Program-made: the position numbers and the translations under genes
Shown: positions 1 to 4,839 of the stretch, piece after piece
How positions within the stretch are numbered: position 1 is the stretch's first letter
How the letters are laid out: each line of letters opens with the position of its first letter
Origin: Acetobacteraceae bacterium
GTDB taxonomy: Bacteria; Pseudomonadota; Alphaproteobacteria; Acetobacterales; Acetobacteraceae
Length of the DNA stretch: 5,264 nucleotides
Direction: 5' to 3'
Assembly: GCA_947462945.1 (NCBI GenBank)
Contig: CANHTE010000142.1
Coordinates: 1 to 5,264, forward strand
Notes under the pieces: generated by a model
The model's input: only the letters and a program-made list of their open reading frames with translations
What the model was told of the DNA's origin: nothing
The model's database searches: none

Positions 1-203
1 CAGCCGGGTGTCGAGCGTGCGGTCACGAAAGCCGTTGCGGTAAGTCAGCCGCTCGCCGGTGCGTTCGTGCCGGCCAGCGCCGATCTGTCCTTCCACATCG
101 GCCTCCATGATCAATTGCACCACCGCCTCGGCGGCGGCGCGCAGGAAATCGGCATCACCGGTCCCTGCCAGCAGCTCGGCCAGCGGCAGTTGTCGTAGGT
201 CAT
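1..203 (-). pseudogene. IS256-family transposase, N-terminal fragment with apparent frameshift
   Basis: Read on the minus strand from about 189 to 1, the frame encodes a hallmark IS256/Mutator N-terminus: PLAELL, then GDADFLRAAAEAVVQLIMEA, DVEGQIGAGRHERTGERL, and TYRNGFRDRTLDTRL. In the family this segment lies just before the DDE catalytic core, which is outside the window. The only well-placed ATG is at 203-201, behind GAGGA at 208-212, and it opens a different frame (M-T-Y-D-N, then out of register). Restoring one base near 188-189 would give MTYDN-M-PLAELL, a normal family start, and the in-frame reading upstream has no ATG, GTG or TTG. I therefore infer a one-base deletion and a dead copy. 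A sequencing error or programmed slippage is possible but less likely. The gene continues beyond base 1. Confidence 0.75.
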
Positions 204-270
204 CGGGTCCTCGTTCGGTTCGATGTGGGGTGTCGCAACACCACCCTAGCCGCAGGAGCCGCTGAGCACC

Positions 271-654
271 TCAAACCCGAGGCTTTGTGTGGGGTCGGAC
301 GCTGCGCCCAGCTACGCCTGTCTGCGCGCCCGACCCCACACAAAACGAATAGGGAATTTCAACCGCTAGCGAGGACGCTACCACTTGCCTGGCGCGGGAC
401 GCCGATGGTCCCGCCATGCTCAAGGCTGAGTTGAACTCCCACGCCAGGGCCAGCATGGCCAGGCCAAGCTGACGCTCCACTTGGTCAGCTTGCGACGCCA
501 AGTCTGCACCCTCGAAGAAGAGCGTGGCGAGGGCTTCCTGCATTCTCGGGCTGGAGAGACAAGTCTGCGACTGATTCATCATAGCCGGCCCTTGTGGTGG
601 AAGATCGGGGCGCGGCTGATCGACGGTATCGGTTGGGCTGACGGACGCAGACAT
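271..654 (-). CDS. Small hypothetical protein, 3' end replaced by IS sequence
   Basis: I do not recognise this family. The start is well supported: ATG at 654-652 sits 8 bases after AGGAGG in AAAGGAGGAG. The first ~97 residues have coding-like composition. A proline-rich, low-complexity N-terminus (to about residue 35) is followed by a probably helical middle (about 38-80) with alternating hydrophobic and charged residues, including ERQLGLAMLALAWEFNSAL. No signal peptide or clear TM segment is seen. From about residue 97 the frame runs into the IS leader and its inverted repeat, so the last ~30 residues (FCVGSG onwards) are IS-encoded and the stop at 271-273 is accidental. The native protein was probably longer and is now truncated. 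The putative serine recombinase remnant upstream suggests an accessory or plasmid origin. Whether the product is made or functional cannot be told. Confidence 0.5.
   Translation of the reverse strand: MSASVSPTDTVDQPRPDLPPQGPAMMNQSQTCLSSPRMQEALATLFFEGADLASQADQVERQLGLAMLALAWEFNSALSMAGPSASRARQVVASSLAVEIPYSFCVGSGAQTGVAGRSVRPHTKPRV
284..344. repeat. 19-bp inverted repeat (one mismatch) in the IS leader
   Basis: The left arm 284-302 (TTTGTGTGGGGTCGGACGC) and right arm 326-344 are reverse complements except for one position (299 against 329). They enclose 23 bases, and the outer 15 bp are perfect. As RNA this would be a very stable GC-rich stem-loop in the transposase leader. It may be two opposed copies of the IS terminal repeat motif, or a hairpin that stops outside transcription from reaching the transposase gene. 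A smaller perfect hairpin (GGTGT / ACACC, 229-242) lies closer to the transposase start. The repeat itself is directly visible; its role is inferred. Confidence 0.85.
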
Positions 655-660
655 TTTGAT

Positions 661-670
661 CTCCTCCTTT
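661..670 (-). promoter_or_regulatory. Strong Shine-Dalgarno for the small hypothetical gene
   Basis: The minus strand reads AAAGGAGGAG from 670 to 661, with AGGAGG (668-663) eight bases before the ATG at 654. This near-ideal ribosome binding site is the main reason to accept the start at 654 and to believe the ORF was a real gene. Confidence 0.7.
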
Positions 671-860
671 TCGGGGGCCGTTGACCAATGTGTCGCGCAG
701 TCGATCCGAAAAGTCTTGCACGCCCATGGAGGTAAATGCTGCGCAAAAGCAGGTGGAAGGCCGCGTTGAGGTGATTGCCCTCTTCTGGAGGCCAGTCCTG
801 CTCTCCGTTCGGATAGGCCTGCGATCCTGTTGCGCCGTGCCTTGTGTCAGGGACGGGCGC
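671..860. other. Intergenic stretch without a supportable gene
   Basis: Several frames are open here on both strands, but none has a convincing start, ribosome binding site or recognisable family. The plus-strand GGAGGTAA at 729-736 precedes an ATG (735) by too few bases and leads only to a 12-codon ORF. This stretch presumably holds the promoter of the leftward gene starting at 654, but I cannot pick out confident -35/-10 boxes. Confidence 0.4.
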
Positions 861-1019
861 CTGGCGCAGGCCGTCCTCGACGCCAAACCCGCCAAGGTGC
901 GGTTGACGCCTCAGATCGGCACAGCCTACCGGACCACCCTGGCGCGGCTGCACCAAACCTTGGTCAGCAGCGGCCAGCCAGAGGCCGTAGACGCGGCTCG
1001 GGCGCTGATCCGCCAGTTT
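861..1019 (+). pseudogene. Remnant of a large serine recombinase C-terminal region
   Basis: The plus-strand frame encodes KVRLTPQIGTAYRTTLARLH followed by QTL...EAVDAARALIRQF. This resembles the region near the C-terminus of large serine recombinases, where a basic/proline turn of the form VRLHPN-xx-YRxKVxxLxxAL is followed by EAxxxLRxLI just after the coiled-coil segment. The catalytic N-terminal resolvase domain and the zinc-ribbon domain are absent. Upstream (681-860) the frame is open but unlike the family, and downstream of about 1020 the similarity stops. No ribosome binding site or start belongs to it. I infer a leftover from an excised or degraded integrative element. The match is from memory of the family pattern only, so it is moderate at best. 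Confidence 0.4.
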
Positions 1020-1471
1020 CGCTATGGTTCGCACCACTCTGCTGCTTTTCGCTCTGACTCGCGCATCCCCCCGATACAGCATCAAAGCCGCGCGAAAACG
1101 TGCGAGGGGTCGCTTGTAACCGGTCGCACCTCCTCCGCCACACACTTCGTGCAACTATTTAATTTTGTTACTTTTTATGGATTGGCTCCTGAATTGATCC
1201 ACAAATACGTCCACAACGCCTGCCGTGATACATGTGAATTGCAATTACCTGGCAGCGGCAGCCCAGAGCAGTACGACTAGAACGGAACCATTGGATCGAG
1301 CTGCGTGCCCCAGCACCGAGGTGATCACGTCAGTATAGGCCACAAACCGTGACGCGCTGCTCCGCGCACTCAATTCGAGACCCTCAACCCGCCCCCACGA
1401 GTAGGAATCTCACCACTGACAAATACTCGCATACTCGAGCAAGACGCTTAGGACACAGTAAGACTACTTAG
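1020..1471. other. Gene-free stretch with a locally AT-rich patch
   Basis: I see no gene here. Frames that stay open to 1280 show no family resemblance. The segment about 1150-1250 is distinctly AT-rich (for example CTATTTAATTTTGTTACTTT, 1155-1174) against GC-rich surroundings, which fits horizontally acquired or old intergenic DNA. A short tandem motif ATACTCG occurs twice at about 1422-1437. No tRNA, CRISPR repeat or clear terminator was found. Confidence 0.5.
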
Positions 1472-1606
1472 GGGGGGGCCGAACGCTGGAAGCAGGCCAA
1501 CGAACGGATCGGGCGCATCGAGATCGTGCTGGCTGCCATTGTCCTGCTGCTGCTCGTCGGCGAAGGCAGCGTGGTCGCCGTGCTGCGGCGGTTGATCGGG
1601 GGATAG
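1472..1606 (+). pseudogene. C-terminal remnant of an unidentified single-TM protein
   Basis: From about 1478 the plus strand encodes 42 residues up to TAG at 1604-1606: a charged, probably helical lead-in (AERWKQANERIGRIE), one hydrophobic span of about 15 residues (IVLAAIVLLLLVGEG region), then SVVAVLRRLIGG. A basic tail after the hydrophobic span would place the C-terminus in the cytoplasm. There is no start codon or ribosome binding site. The frame begins directly after an in-frame TAG (1469-1471) that runs into eight consecutive G residues (1471-1478). The abrupt beginning, fluent coding content and different upstream DNA suggest the 3' end of a gene whose body was lost at a junction near 1471-1478. 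I do not recognise the family; an anchor at the end of an otherwise soluble protein is the simplest reading. Confidence 0.45.
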
Positions 1607-1627
1607 GCGTGCCCAGCCATGCCGGGC

Positions 1628-1714
1628 GGTACTGTCGGGAATTTCGTGTGTGTTCGGTCATGATGGGAAAGAAGGAGGTCCCCCATGGCCAGACGGAAAG
1701 AGCCCCAGATATCC
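1628..1714 (+). mobile_element. Solo left end of a second IS256-family element
   Basis: The segment starts near GGTACTGTCGGGAATTTCGT (1628-1647) and continues GTGTG, resembling IS256-family terminal repeats with an inward-pointing TTTCGTGTG block. About 40 bases later comes a perfect ribosome binding site, AAGGAGGT (1672-1679), and an ATG (1685) beginning a family-typical transposase. Sequence resemblance stops at about 1714. This is a different subtype from the element at the left edge of the window, since its transposase N-terminus is of the MARRKEPQI type. The other end is not in the window. The exact left tip is inferred. Confidence 0.55.
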
Positions 1715-1798
1715 GTTCGGATATTTGTACCTCGCCTTCTGCGCCCTGGCGTCTTGCGGTCGAATGCAAGAGTAGAAGCGAATACTGCTCTAGAATGA
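1685..1798 (+). pseudogene. IS256-family transposase 5' stub, now a 37-codon leader ORF
   Basis: The ORF begins MARRKEPQIS, the characteristic opening of one IS256-family transposase subgroup, where the family continues with a D-x-LLDxLL helix. Here it departs after residue 9 or 10 into VRIFVPRLLRPGVLRSNARV and ends in TGA at 1796-1798, so over 350 residues of a normal ~400-residue transposase are missing. The ribosome binding site AAGGAGGT (1672-1679, 5-base spacing) is intact, so the stub may still be translated if transcribed. Its stop lies 13 bases before the chemoreceptor ATG at 1812, close enough for coupling or reinitiation. No function is claimed for the peptide itself. The IS identity rests on ten residues plus the leader. 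Confidence 0.55.
1709..1724. repeat. Short palindrome ATATCCG-TT-CGGATAT
   Basis: There is a perfect 7-bp inverted repeat with a 2-base centre at the point where the IS remnant gives way to the chemoreceptor upstream region, 88 bases before the chemoreceptor ATG. It has the size of an operator half-site pair, but it overlaps the transposase stub codons, so chance or a junction effect is also possible. No bound regulator can be named. Confidence 0.35.
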
Positions 1799-1801
1799 CG
1801 T

Positions 1802-1806
1802 GAGGA
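1802..1806 (+). promoter_or_regulatory. Ribosome binding site fixing the chemoreceptor start
   Basis: GAGGA (1802-1806) lies five bases before ATG 1812. The in-frame GTG at 1800 overlaps this site and has no Shine-Dalgarno of its own, so 1812 is preferred. Confidence 0.7.
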
Positions 1807-1811
1807 AAACG

Positions 1812-3305
1812 ATGAAAAACCCCCTTCAAGGCCTGTGGACATCCGCGGCCCGTGCGCGTCTCGACGCGTTGTTTGAAACCCACGCCGCCATCGAGTTCAA
1901 TCTGGATGGCAGCATCGTCCAGGCGAATGCCCTGTTTCTTCAGACCTTCGGCTACACGGCCGAGGAATTGCGCGGCCAGCATCACCGCATGTTCCTGAGC
2001 GCTGGTGAGGCGGACAAGCCGGAATACCGCCAGTTCTGGGACCAACTGCGCGCCGGCCAGCATCAGACCGCCGAGTTCAAGCGCATCACGAAAGCGGGGA
2101 GCGACGTCTGGATCAATGCCTCCTACTGCCCAGTTCTCGACAAAAGCGGCAGGACGGTCCGCATTTTGAAACTCGCCACGAATATCACCGAGCGCAAGCT
2201 CATCGCCGCCAGTCATGCGGGCCAGGTTGCGGCCATCAGCCGCTCACAAGCCGTGATCGAGTTCACCCCTGACGGAACCGTGCAGCATGCGAACGAAAAC
2301 TTCCTGAAGGCCCTGGGCTACCGGCTTGAGGAAATTCGTGGCCAGCATCACCGCATCTTCGTTGATCCGAAGGAAGCCGCGTCGCCGGAATACAAGCGCT
2401 TTTGGGCTTCTCTGGCGCGCGGCGAATATCAGGCGGCAGAGTTCAAGCGCATCGCCAAGGGCGGCGCCGAGGTCTGGATCCAGGCCTCCTACAACCCCAT
2501 CCTCGATGCCGATGGCAAAGTCCTGAAGGTCATCAAATACGCCACGGACATCACAGCATCGGTCAAGGCGCGCCTGCGGCGTGAGCAGTTGGGCGGTGAG
2601 ATCGACAAGGACCTCGTGGAGGTCAGCGCCGCCGTCACCTCCACCGGCCAGCGCGCGATCGAGGCCGTGAACGCCTCGCGCGAGACCTCGGGCTCCATCC
2701 AGGCCGTGGCCGCCGGCGCCGAGGAGTTGGCAGCCTCCGTCAACGAAATCAGCCGGCAGCTTGCGACTGCTTCGAGCAACACCAGCGAGGCGACGCATGA
2801 GGCGGAGCGCGCGACCGGCATCGTCTCCGAACTCGTCAACGCGGCCGAGAAAATCGGGCAGGTCGTGCGCCTGATCACGGATATCGCCAGCCAGACGAAC
2901 CTCCTGGCCCTGAACGCCACGATCGAGGCCGCACGCGCTGGCGACGCCGGCAAGGGCTTTGCCGTGGTGGCCTCCGAAGTCAAGGGACTTGCCGGGCAAA
3001 CGGCACGCGCCACCGAGGAGATCGCGGGCCAGATCGGCCAGGTTCAATCCGCCGTGGAAGGTGCGGCCCGCGCCATTGCGGCCATCACCGCATCCATCGC
3101 GCAGCTCAACTCCGTGACGACCAGCATCGCCACGGCGGTCGAGCAGCAAAGCGCCGTGACGCGGGACATGTCCAGCAACATGCAATCCAGCGCGCGGGCC
3201 GTGGAGAACATCAACGGCTATCTGGAAGGCATCGCCGAGGAAGCGACGAATGCGCAGGAGAAGACCGGCCACGTGGTCGAACTCTCCCGCATCATGGCCG
3301 CCTGA
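1812..3305 (+). CDS. Soluble tandem-PAS methyl-accepting chemotaxis protein (BdlA-like)
   Basis: This 497-aa chemoreceptor has no signal peptide or membrane segment, so it is cytoplasmic. PAS1 spans about residues 22-128 and PAS2 about 144-250. They are a duplication offset by exactly 122 residues: [15 protein letters not shown] (47-61) against [15 protein letters not shown] (169-183), each followed by AEFKRI and a C-terminal PAC strand (ATNIT, ATDIT). From about 255 a long coiled-coil signalling domain follows, with the conserved tip [20 protein letters not shown] (361-380) and [14 protein letters not shown]. This tip binds CheW/CheA and controls CheA kinase activity. Glutamate/glutamine-rich helix positions are candidate methylation sites, but there is no C-terminal NWETF-type CheR tether. 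The layout matches Pseudomonas BdlA, the biofilm-dispersal receptor, and other PAS energy/redox receptors; the PAS ligand (haem, FAD or other) is not evident. No other che genes are in view, so it is an orphan receptor here. It starts just downstream of an IS remnant, so its promoter may have been altered. Confidence 0.93.
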   Translation: MKNPLQGLWTSAARARLDALFETHAAIEFNLDGSIVQANALFLQTFGYTAEELRGQHHRMFLSAGEADKPEYRQFWDQLRAGQHQTAEFKRITKAGSDVWINASYCPVLDKSGRTVRILKLATNITERKLIAASHAGQVAAISRSQAVIEFTPDGTVQHANENFLKALGYRLEEIRGQHHRIFVDPKEAASPEYKRFWASLARGEYQAAEFKRIAKGGAEVWIQASYNPILDADGKVLKVIKYATDITASVKARLRREQLGGEIDKDLVEVSAAVTSTGQRAIEAVNASRETSGSIQAVAAGAEELAASVNEISRQLATASSNTSEATHEAERATGIVSELVNAAEKIGQVVRLITDIASQTNLLALNATIEAARAGDAGKGFAVVASEVKGLAGQTARATEEIAGQIGQVQSAVEGAARAIAAITASIAQLNSVTTSIATAVEQQSAVTRDMSSNMQSSARAVENINGYLEGIAEEATNAQEKTGHVVELSRIMAA

Positions 3306-3312
3306 AGCGGCT

Positions 3313-3338
3313 GGCGGGGTGTTGAACAGCGCCCCGCC
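3313..3338. terminator. Hairpin between convergent genes, likely bidirectional terminator
   Basis: The 36-base gap between the chemoreceptor stop (3305) and the lipocalin stop (3342) contains an 11-bp stem: perfect GGCGGGG (3313-3319) with CCCCGCC (3332-3338), extended inward by G-U and Watson-Crick pairs to a GAAC loop (3324-3327). Its position between converging genes supports termination on both strands. There is no T-run on either side, so it may act weakly or with Rho. Confidence 0.6.
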
Positions 3339-3341
3339 GCC

Positions 3342-3878
3342 CTACCCCCGCCGCGCCAGGATGAGCGGCGCCAAATCAAACCCGGCCGCCCGCGCCGTGG
3401 CCAGCGCGCGTTCCAACTCGGCCGGCTCCAACTGGGGCGTGCGGGACAGCACCCAAAGCGAGCGGCGCGAGGGCGAGCCAACCACCGCCCAGCGGTAATC
3501 CGCATCCAGCCCGAACACCCAGTAATCCCCGTAGAACGGCCAGAAGAAGCTGACGCGCAGCCGCGTGTTGCTGCTGCCCTCCACCACATAGGCCTGGCCC
3601 ATCGCCACGCGGCTGGGGCGTGCGGGGTCCAGCGCATTCACACAGGCATTGCGGACGCTGATCCGGCCCGCATCCAGGGGCGCGTATTCCGCCGTCACAT
3701 CCTCACAGCGCAGGGTTGCGCTGTCCTGGAAGCGCTGCGGCAGCCGCGCCACCTCATGCCAAAGGCCCAGATAGCGCGAGAGGTCCACGCTCTCCACCGT
3801 GCGCGGCGTCTCCTGCGTGGGTTGGGTGGCGCCGCAGGCAGCCAGGCCCAGCAGCGCCGCCAGAAGCAGGCCGCGCAT
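3342..3878 (-). CDS. Blc-type lipocalin, outer-membrane lipoprotein
   Basis: The product is 178 aa. A short signal peptide (MRGLLLAALLGLAAC) ends in the lipobox LAAC with Cys15 as the lipidated residue. Gly at +2 rather than Asp predicts outer-membrane sorting by Lol. The mature domain has the lipocalin opening YLGLWHEVARLPQRF (36-50, the G-x-W motif) and the later blocks YWVFGLDADYRWAVVGSP (119-136) and LWVLSRTP (141-148), which match bacterial Blc strand for strand. Cys58 and Cys79 could form a disulphide. Blc-type lipocalins bind lipids or other hydrophobic ligands and are linked to envelope maintenance. The ATG at 3878-3876 is chosen over the TTG at 3881: the ATG shares one base with the deacetylase stop (TGATG) and follows GGAAGGGAG at a suitable distance, implying translational coupling. 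It is the last gene of the leftward cluster. Confidence 0.92.
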   Translation of the reverse strand: MRGLLLAALLGLAACGATQPTQETPRTVESVDLSRYLGLWHEVARLPQRFQDSATLRCEDVTAEYAPLDAGRISVRNACVNALDPARPSRVAMGQAYVVEGSSNTRLRVSFFWPFYGDYWVFGLDADYRWAVVGSPSRRSLWVLSRTPQLEPAELERALATARAAGFDLAPLILARRG

Positions 3879-4765
3879 CAAACGATGCTCCCTTCCGGCC
3901 AGGTCAGGCAGTGCTCGTAAATGCCGCCGGCCGTGGTGATCCAGACATCATCCCGCCGGCTTGCAATGACGGCCAGCGCCTCACGCAGCGCGCGCATCCG
4001 GTAGGGCTGGCCGATGATATAGGGGTGCAGCGCGATGCCCATGACCTGCGGCACGCCATCCTGCGTCTGGCGCAGGCGCTCGTGGAAATCGGCCAGAATG
4101 AGTTCGGCGAATTGCTGCGCGCCATCCTTCCGCGCGGCGATGGCGGGGATGTCATTCGCCTCCTGCGGGTAGGGGATGCTCAGCAGGCGGCCGGCGCGCG
4201 TGGTCTTCCAGACCGGCTGGTCATCCATGCACCAATTGAGCGTGTAGCGGTAACCGGCCTCGGCCAGCAGGTCCGGCGTGACGCGGCTTTCGGCGATCCA
4301 GGGTGAAAGCCAGCCGCGCGGGGCCACGCCCTCATGCGCCAGGATCTCGGCCGTGCTTTCGGCGATGAGGCGCGCTTCCTCCGCCTCGGGCAGCGTGCTT
4401 TGGCGCTCGCTATTGGTGCGGCCATGGCCGGCCATCTCATCGCCCCGGGCGCGATGGGCGGCCACCAGCTCAGGCGCGTGATGATACATGGCGCTGTTGA
4501 GCAGAACGGTGGCGGGCAGGCTCAACTCATCCAGCAATTGCACCAGGCGAAAACCACCCACCCGATTGCCATATTCGCGCCAGGCATAGTTCAGCACATC
4601 GGGCTGCGGCCCACCGGGCGCCAATTCCGCGCCCAGCCCTTCCCCGAAGGCGAAATGCTCCAGGTTCACGCCCAGATAGACGGCCAGCTTGCGGCCATAA
4701 GGCCAGGATTCCCGGGCGCGGGCCGTCCAGGGCGAATAGGGAAAGCGGCCGTGATGAGGAAGCAT
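3878..4765 (-). CDS. PuuE-like polysaccharide deacetylase family hydrolase
   Basis: This 295-aa cytoplasmic protein (no signal peptide) has the NodB/CE4 fold in its PuuE-like branch. Recognisable blocks are RFPYSPW (7-13), YLGVNLEHF (30-38), REYGNRVGGFRLVQLLDE (63-80), GDEMAGHGRTNSERQ (108-122), WLSPWIAESRVTPDLLAEAG (152-171), DDQPVWKTTRAG (181-192), IPYPQEANDIPAI (197-209) and LHPYIIGQPYR (246-256). Classical deacetylases bind metal with Asp-Asp and H-x3-H motifs. Here the first is NLEH (34-37) and the second retains His in GHG (113-115) but lacks the second His, as in PuuE relatives that cleave C-N bonds of cyclic ureides rather than sugar acetamides. The substrate is unknown, and allantoinase activity should not be assumed. 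The start at 4765 has only a weak ribosome binding site. It lies 66 bases after the phosphotriesterase-family gene and overlaps the lipocalin start by one base, so the three are probably co-transcribed. Confidence 0.87.
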   Translation of the reverse strand: MLPHHGRFPYSPWTARARESWPYGRKLAVYLGVNLEHFAFGEGLGAELAPGGPQPDVLNYAWREYGNRVGGFRLVQLLDELSLPATVLLNSAMYHHAPELVAAHRARGDEMAGHGRTNSERQSTLPEAEEARLIAESTAEILAHEGVAPRGWLSPWIAESRVTPDLLAEAGYRYTLNWCMDDQPVWKTTRAGRLLSIPYPQEANDIPAIAARKDGAQQFAELILADFHERLRQTQDGVPQVMGIALHPYIIGQPYRMRALREALAVIASRRDDVWITTAGGIYEHCLTWPEGSIV

Positions 4766-4793
4766 GATGGACCCGTGATGAGAGGAACGCCCC

Positions 4794-4839
4794 TCATCTG
4801 AAGCCGTCCAGGCCGGGTCGCAAGGGGCGCTTCAGATGA
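4794..4839. repeat. Perfect 11-bp inverted repeat over the hydrolase stop codon
   Basis: TCATCTGAAGC (4794-4804) and GCTTCAGATGA (4829-4839) are exact reverse complements around 24 bases. The right arm contains the TGA stop (4834-4832) of the phosphotriesterase-family gene, and the structure fills most of the gap before the deacetylase start. It could be a leaky intra-operon terminator, an mRNA-stabilising or processing hairpin, or chance. No T-run follows on the minus strand, so full termination is unlikely. Confidence 0.55.

Larger units (their letters stand above)
1..362 (-). mobile_element. IS256 (Mutator) family insertion sequence, 5' end, partial
   Basis: This is the upstream end of an IS256-family element reading leftwards and running off the window at base 1. 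It contains the transposase N-terminus (below 203), a plausible ribosome binding site at 207-212 and an untranslated leader with two hairpins. The outer boundary is not certain. IS256-family terminal repeats often carry a GTGTRRRR-like block pointing inwards, and the minus strand reads TTTTGTGTGGGGTCGG from 345 downwards, so the tip is probably somewhere between 345 and 365. Only one end is present, so neither the matching terminal repeat nor a target duplication can be checked. The family call rests on the translated protein; the boundary is inference. Confidence 0.75.

Noticed and set aside
352..360. GGGAATTTC shared with 1637-1645 near the second IS end
   Set aside because: Only nine bases and in different relative orientation to the elements; not enough to claim that both ends belong to one composite element.
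579..1154. Minus-strand open frame of 191 codons opposite the recombinase remnant
   Set aside because: Overlaps the gene start at 654, has arginine/proline-rich shadow-like composition, no Shine-Dalgarno and no recognisable domain.
681..1280. Plus-strand open frame of 199 codons
   Set aside because: No ribosome binding site or coherent family along its length. Only the 861-1019 part resembles a known protein, so the whole is not called as a gene.
1365..1400. TTCGAGACCCTCAACCCG-like stretch resembling a tRNA T-arm
   Set aside because: No matching acceptor or anticodon stems and no T-loop closure, so not a tRNA or attachment-site remnant that I can support.
1750..1800. Possible -35/-10 promoter (TTGCGG ... 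AATACT) before the chemoreceptor
   Set aside because: Spacing (21 bases) and box quality are poor; no promoter call is justified by eye.
1..1800. Composite transposon bounded by the two IS256-family fragments
   Set aside because: The two transposase N-termini are of different subtypes and both copies are fragmentary, so they do not form a matched pair.
1464..2216. Minus-strand frames crossing the IS remnant and PAS1
   Set aside because: They span unrelated segments (IS stub, TM remnant, PAS coding) without a coherent protein; shadows.
2244..3272. Long minus-strand open frame (342 codons) inside the chemoreceptor gene
   Set aside because: Antisense shadow of a GC-rich coding region. The opposite strand encodes an unmistakable MCP, and the minus product shows no family features.
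3716..4801. Plus-strand open frames opposite the lipocalin and deacetylase genes
   Set aside because: Antisense shadows of well-supported genes, with no ribosome binding sites or domains.
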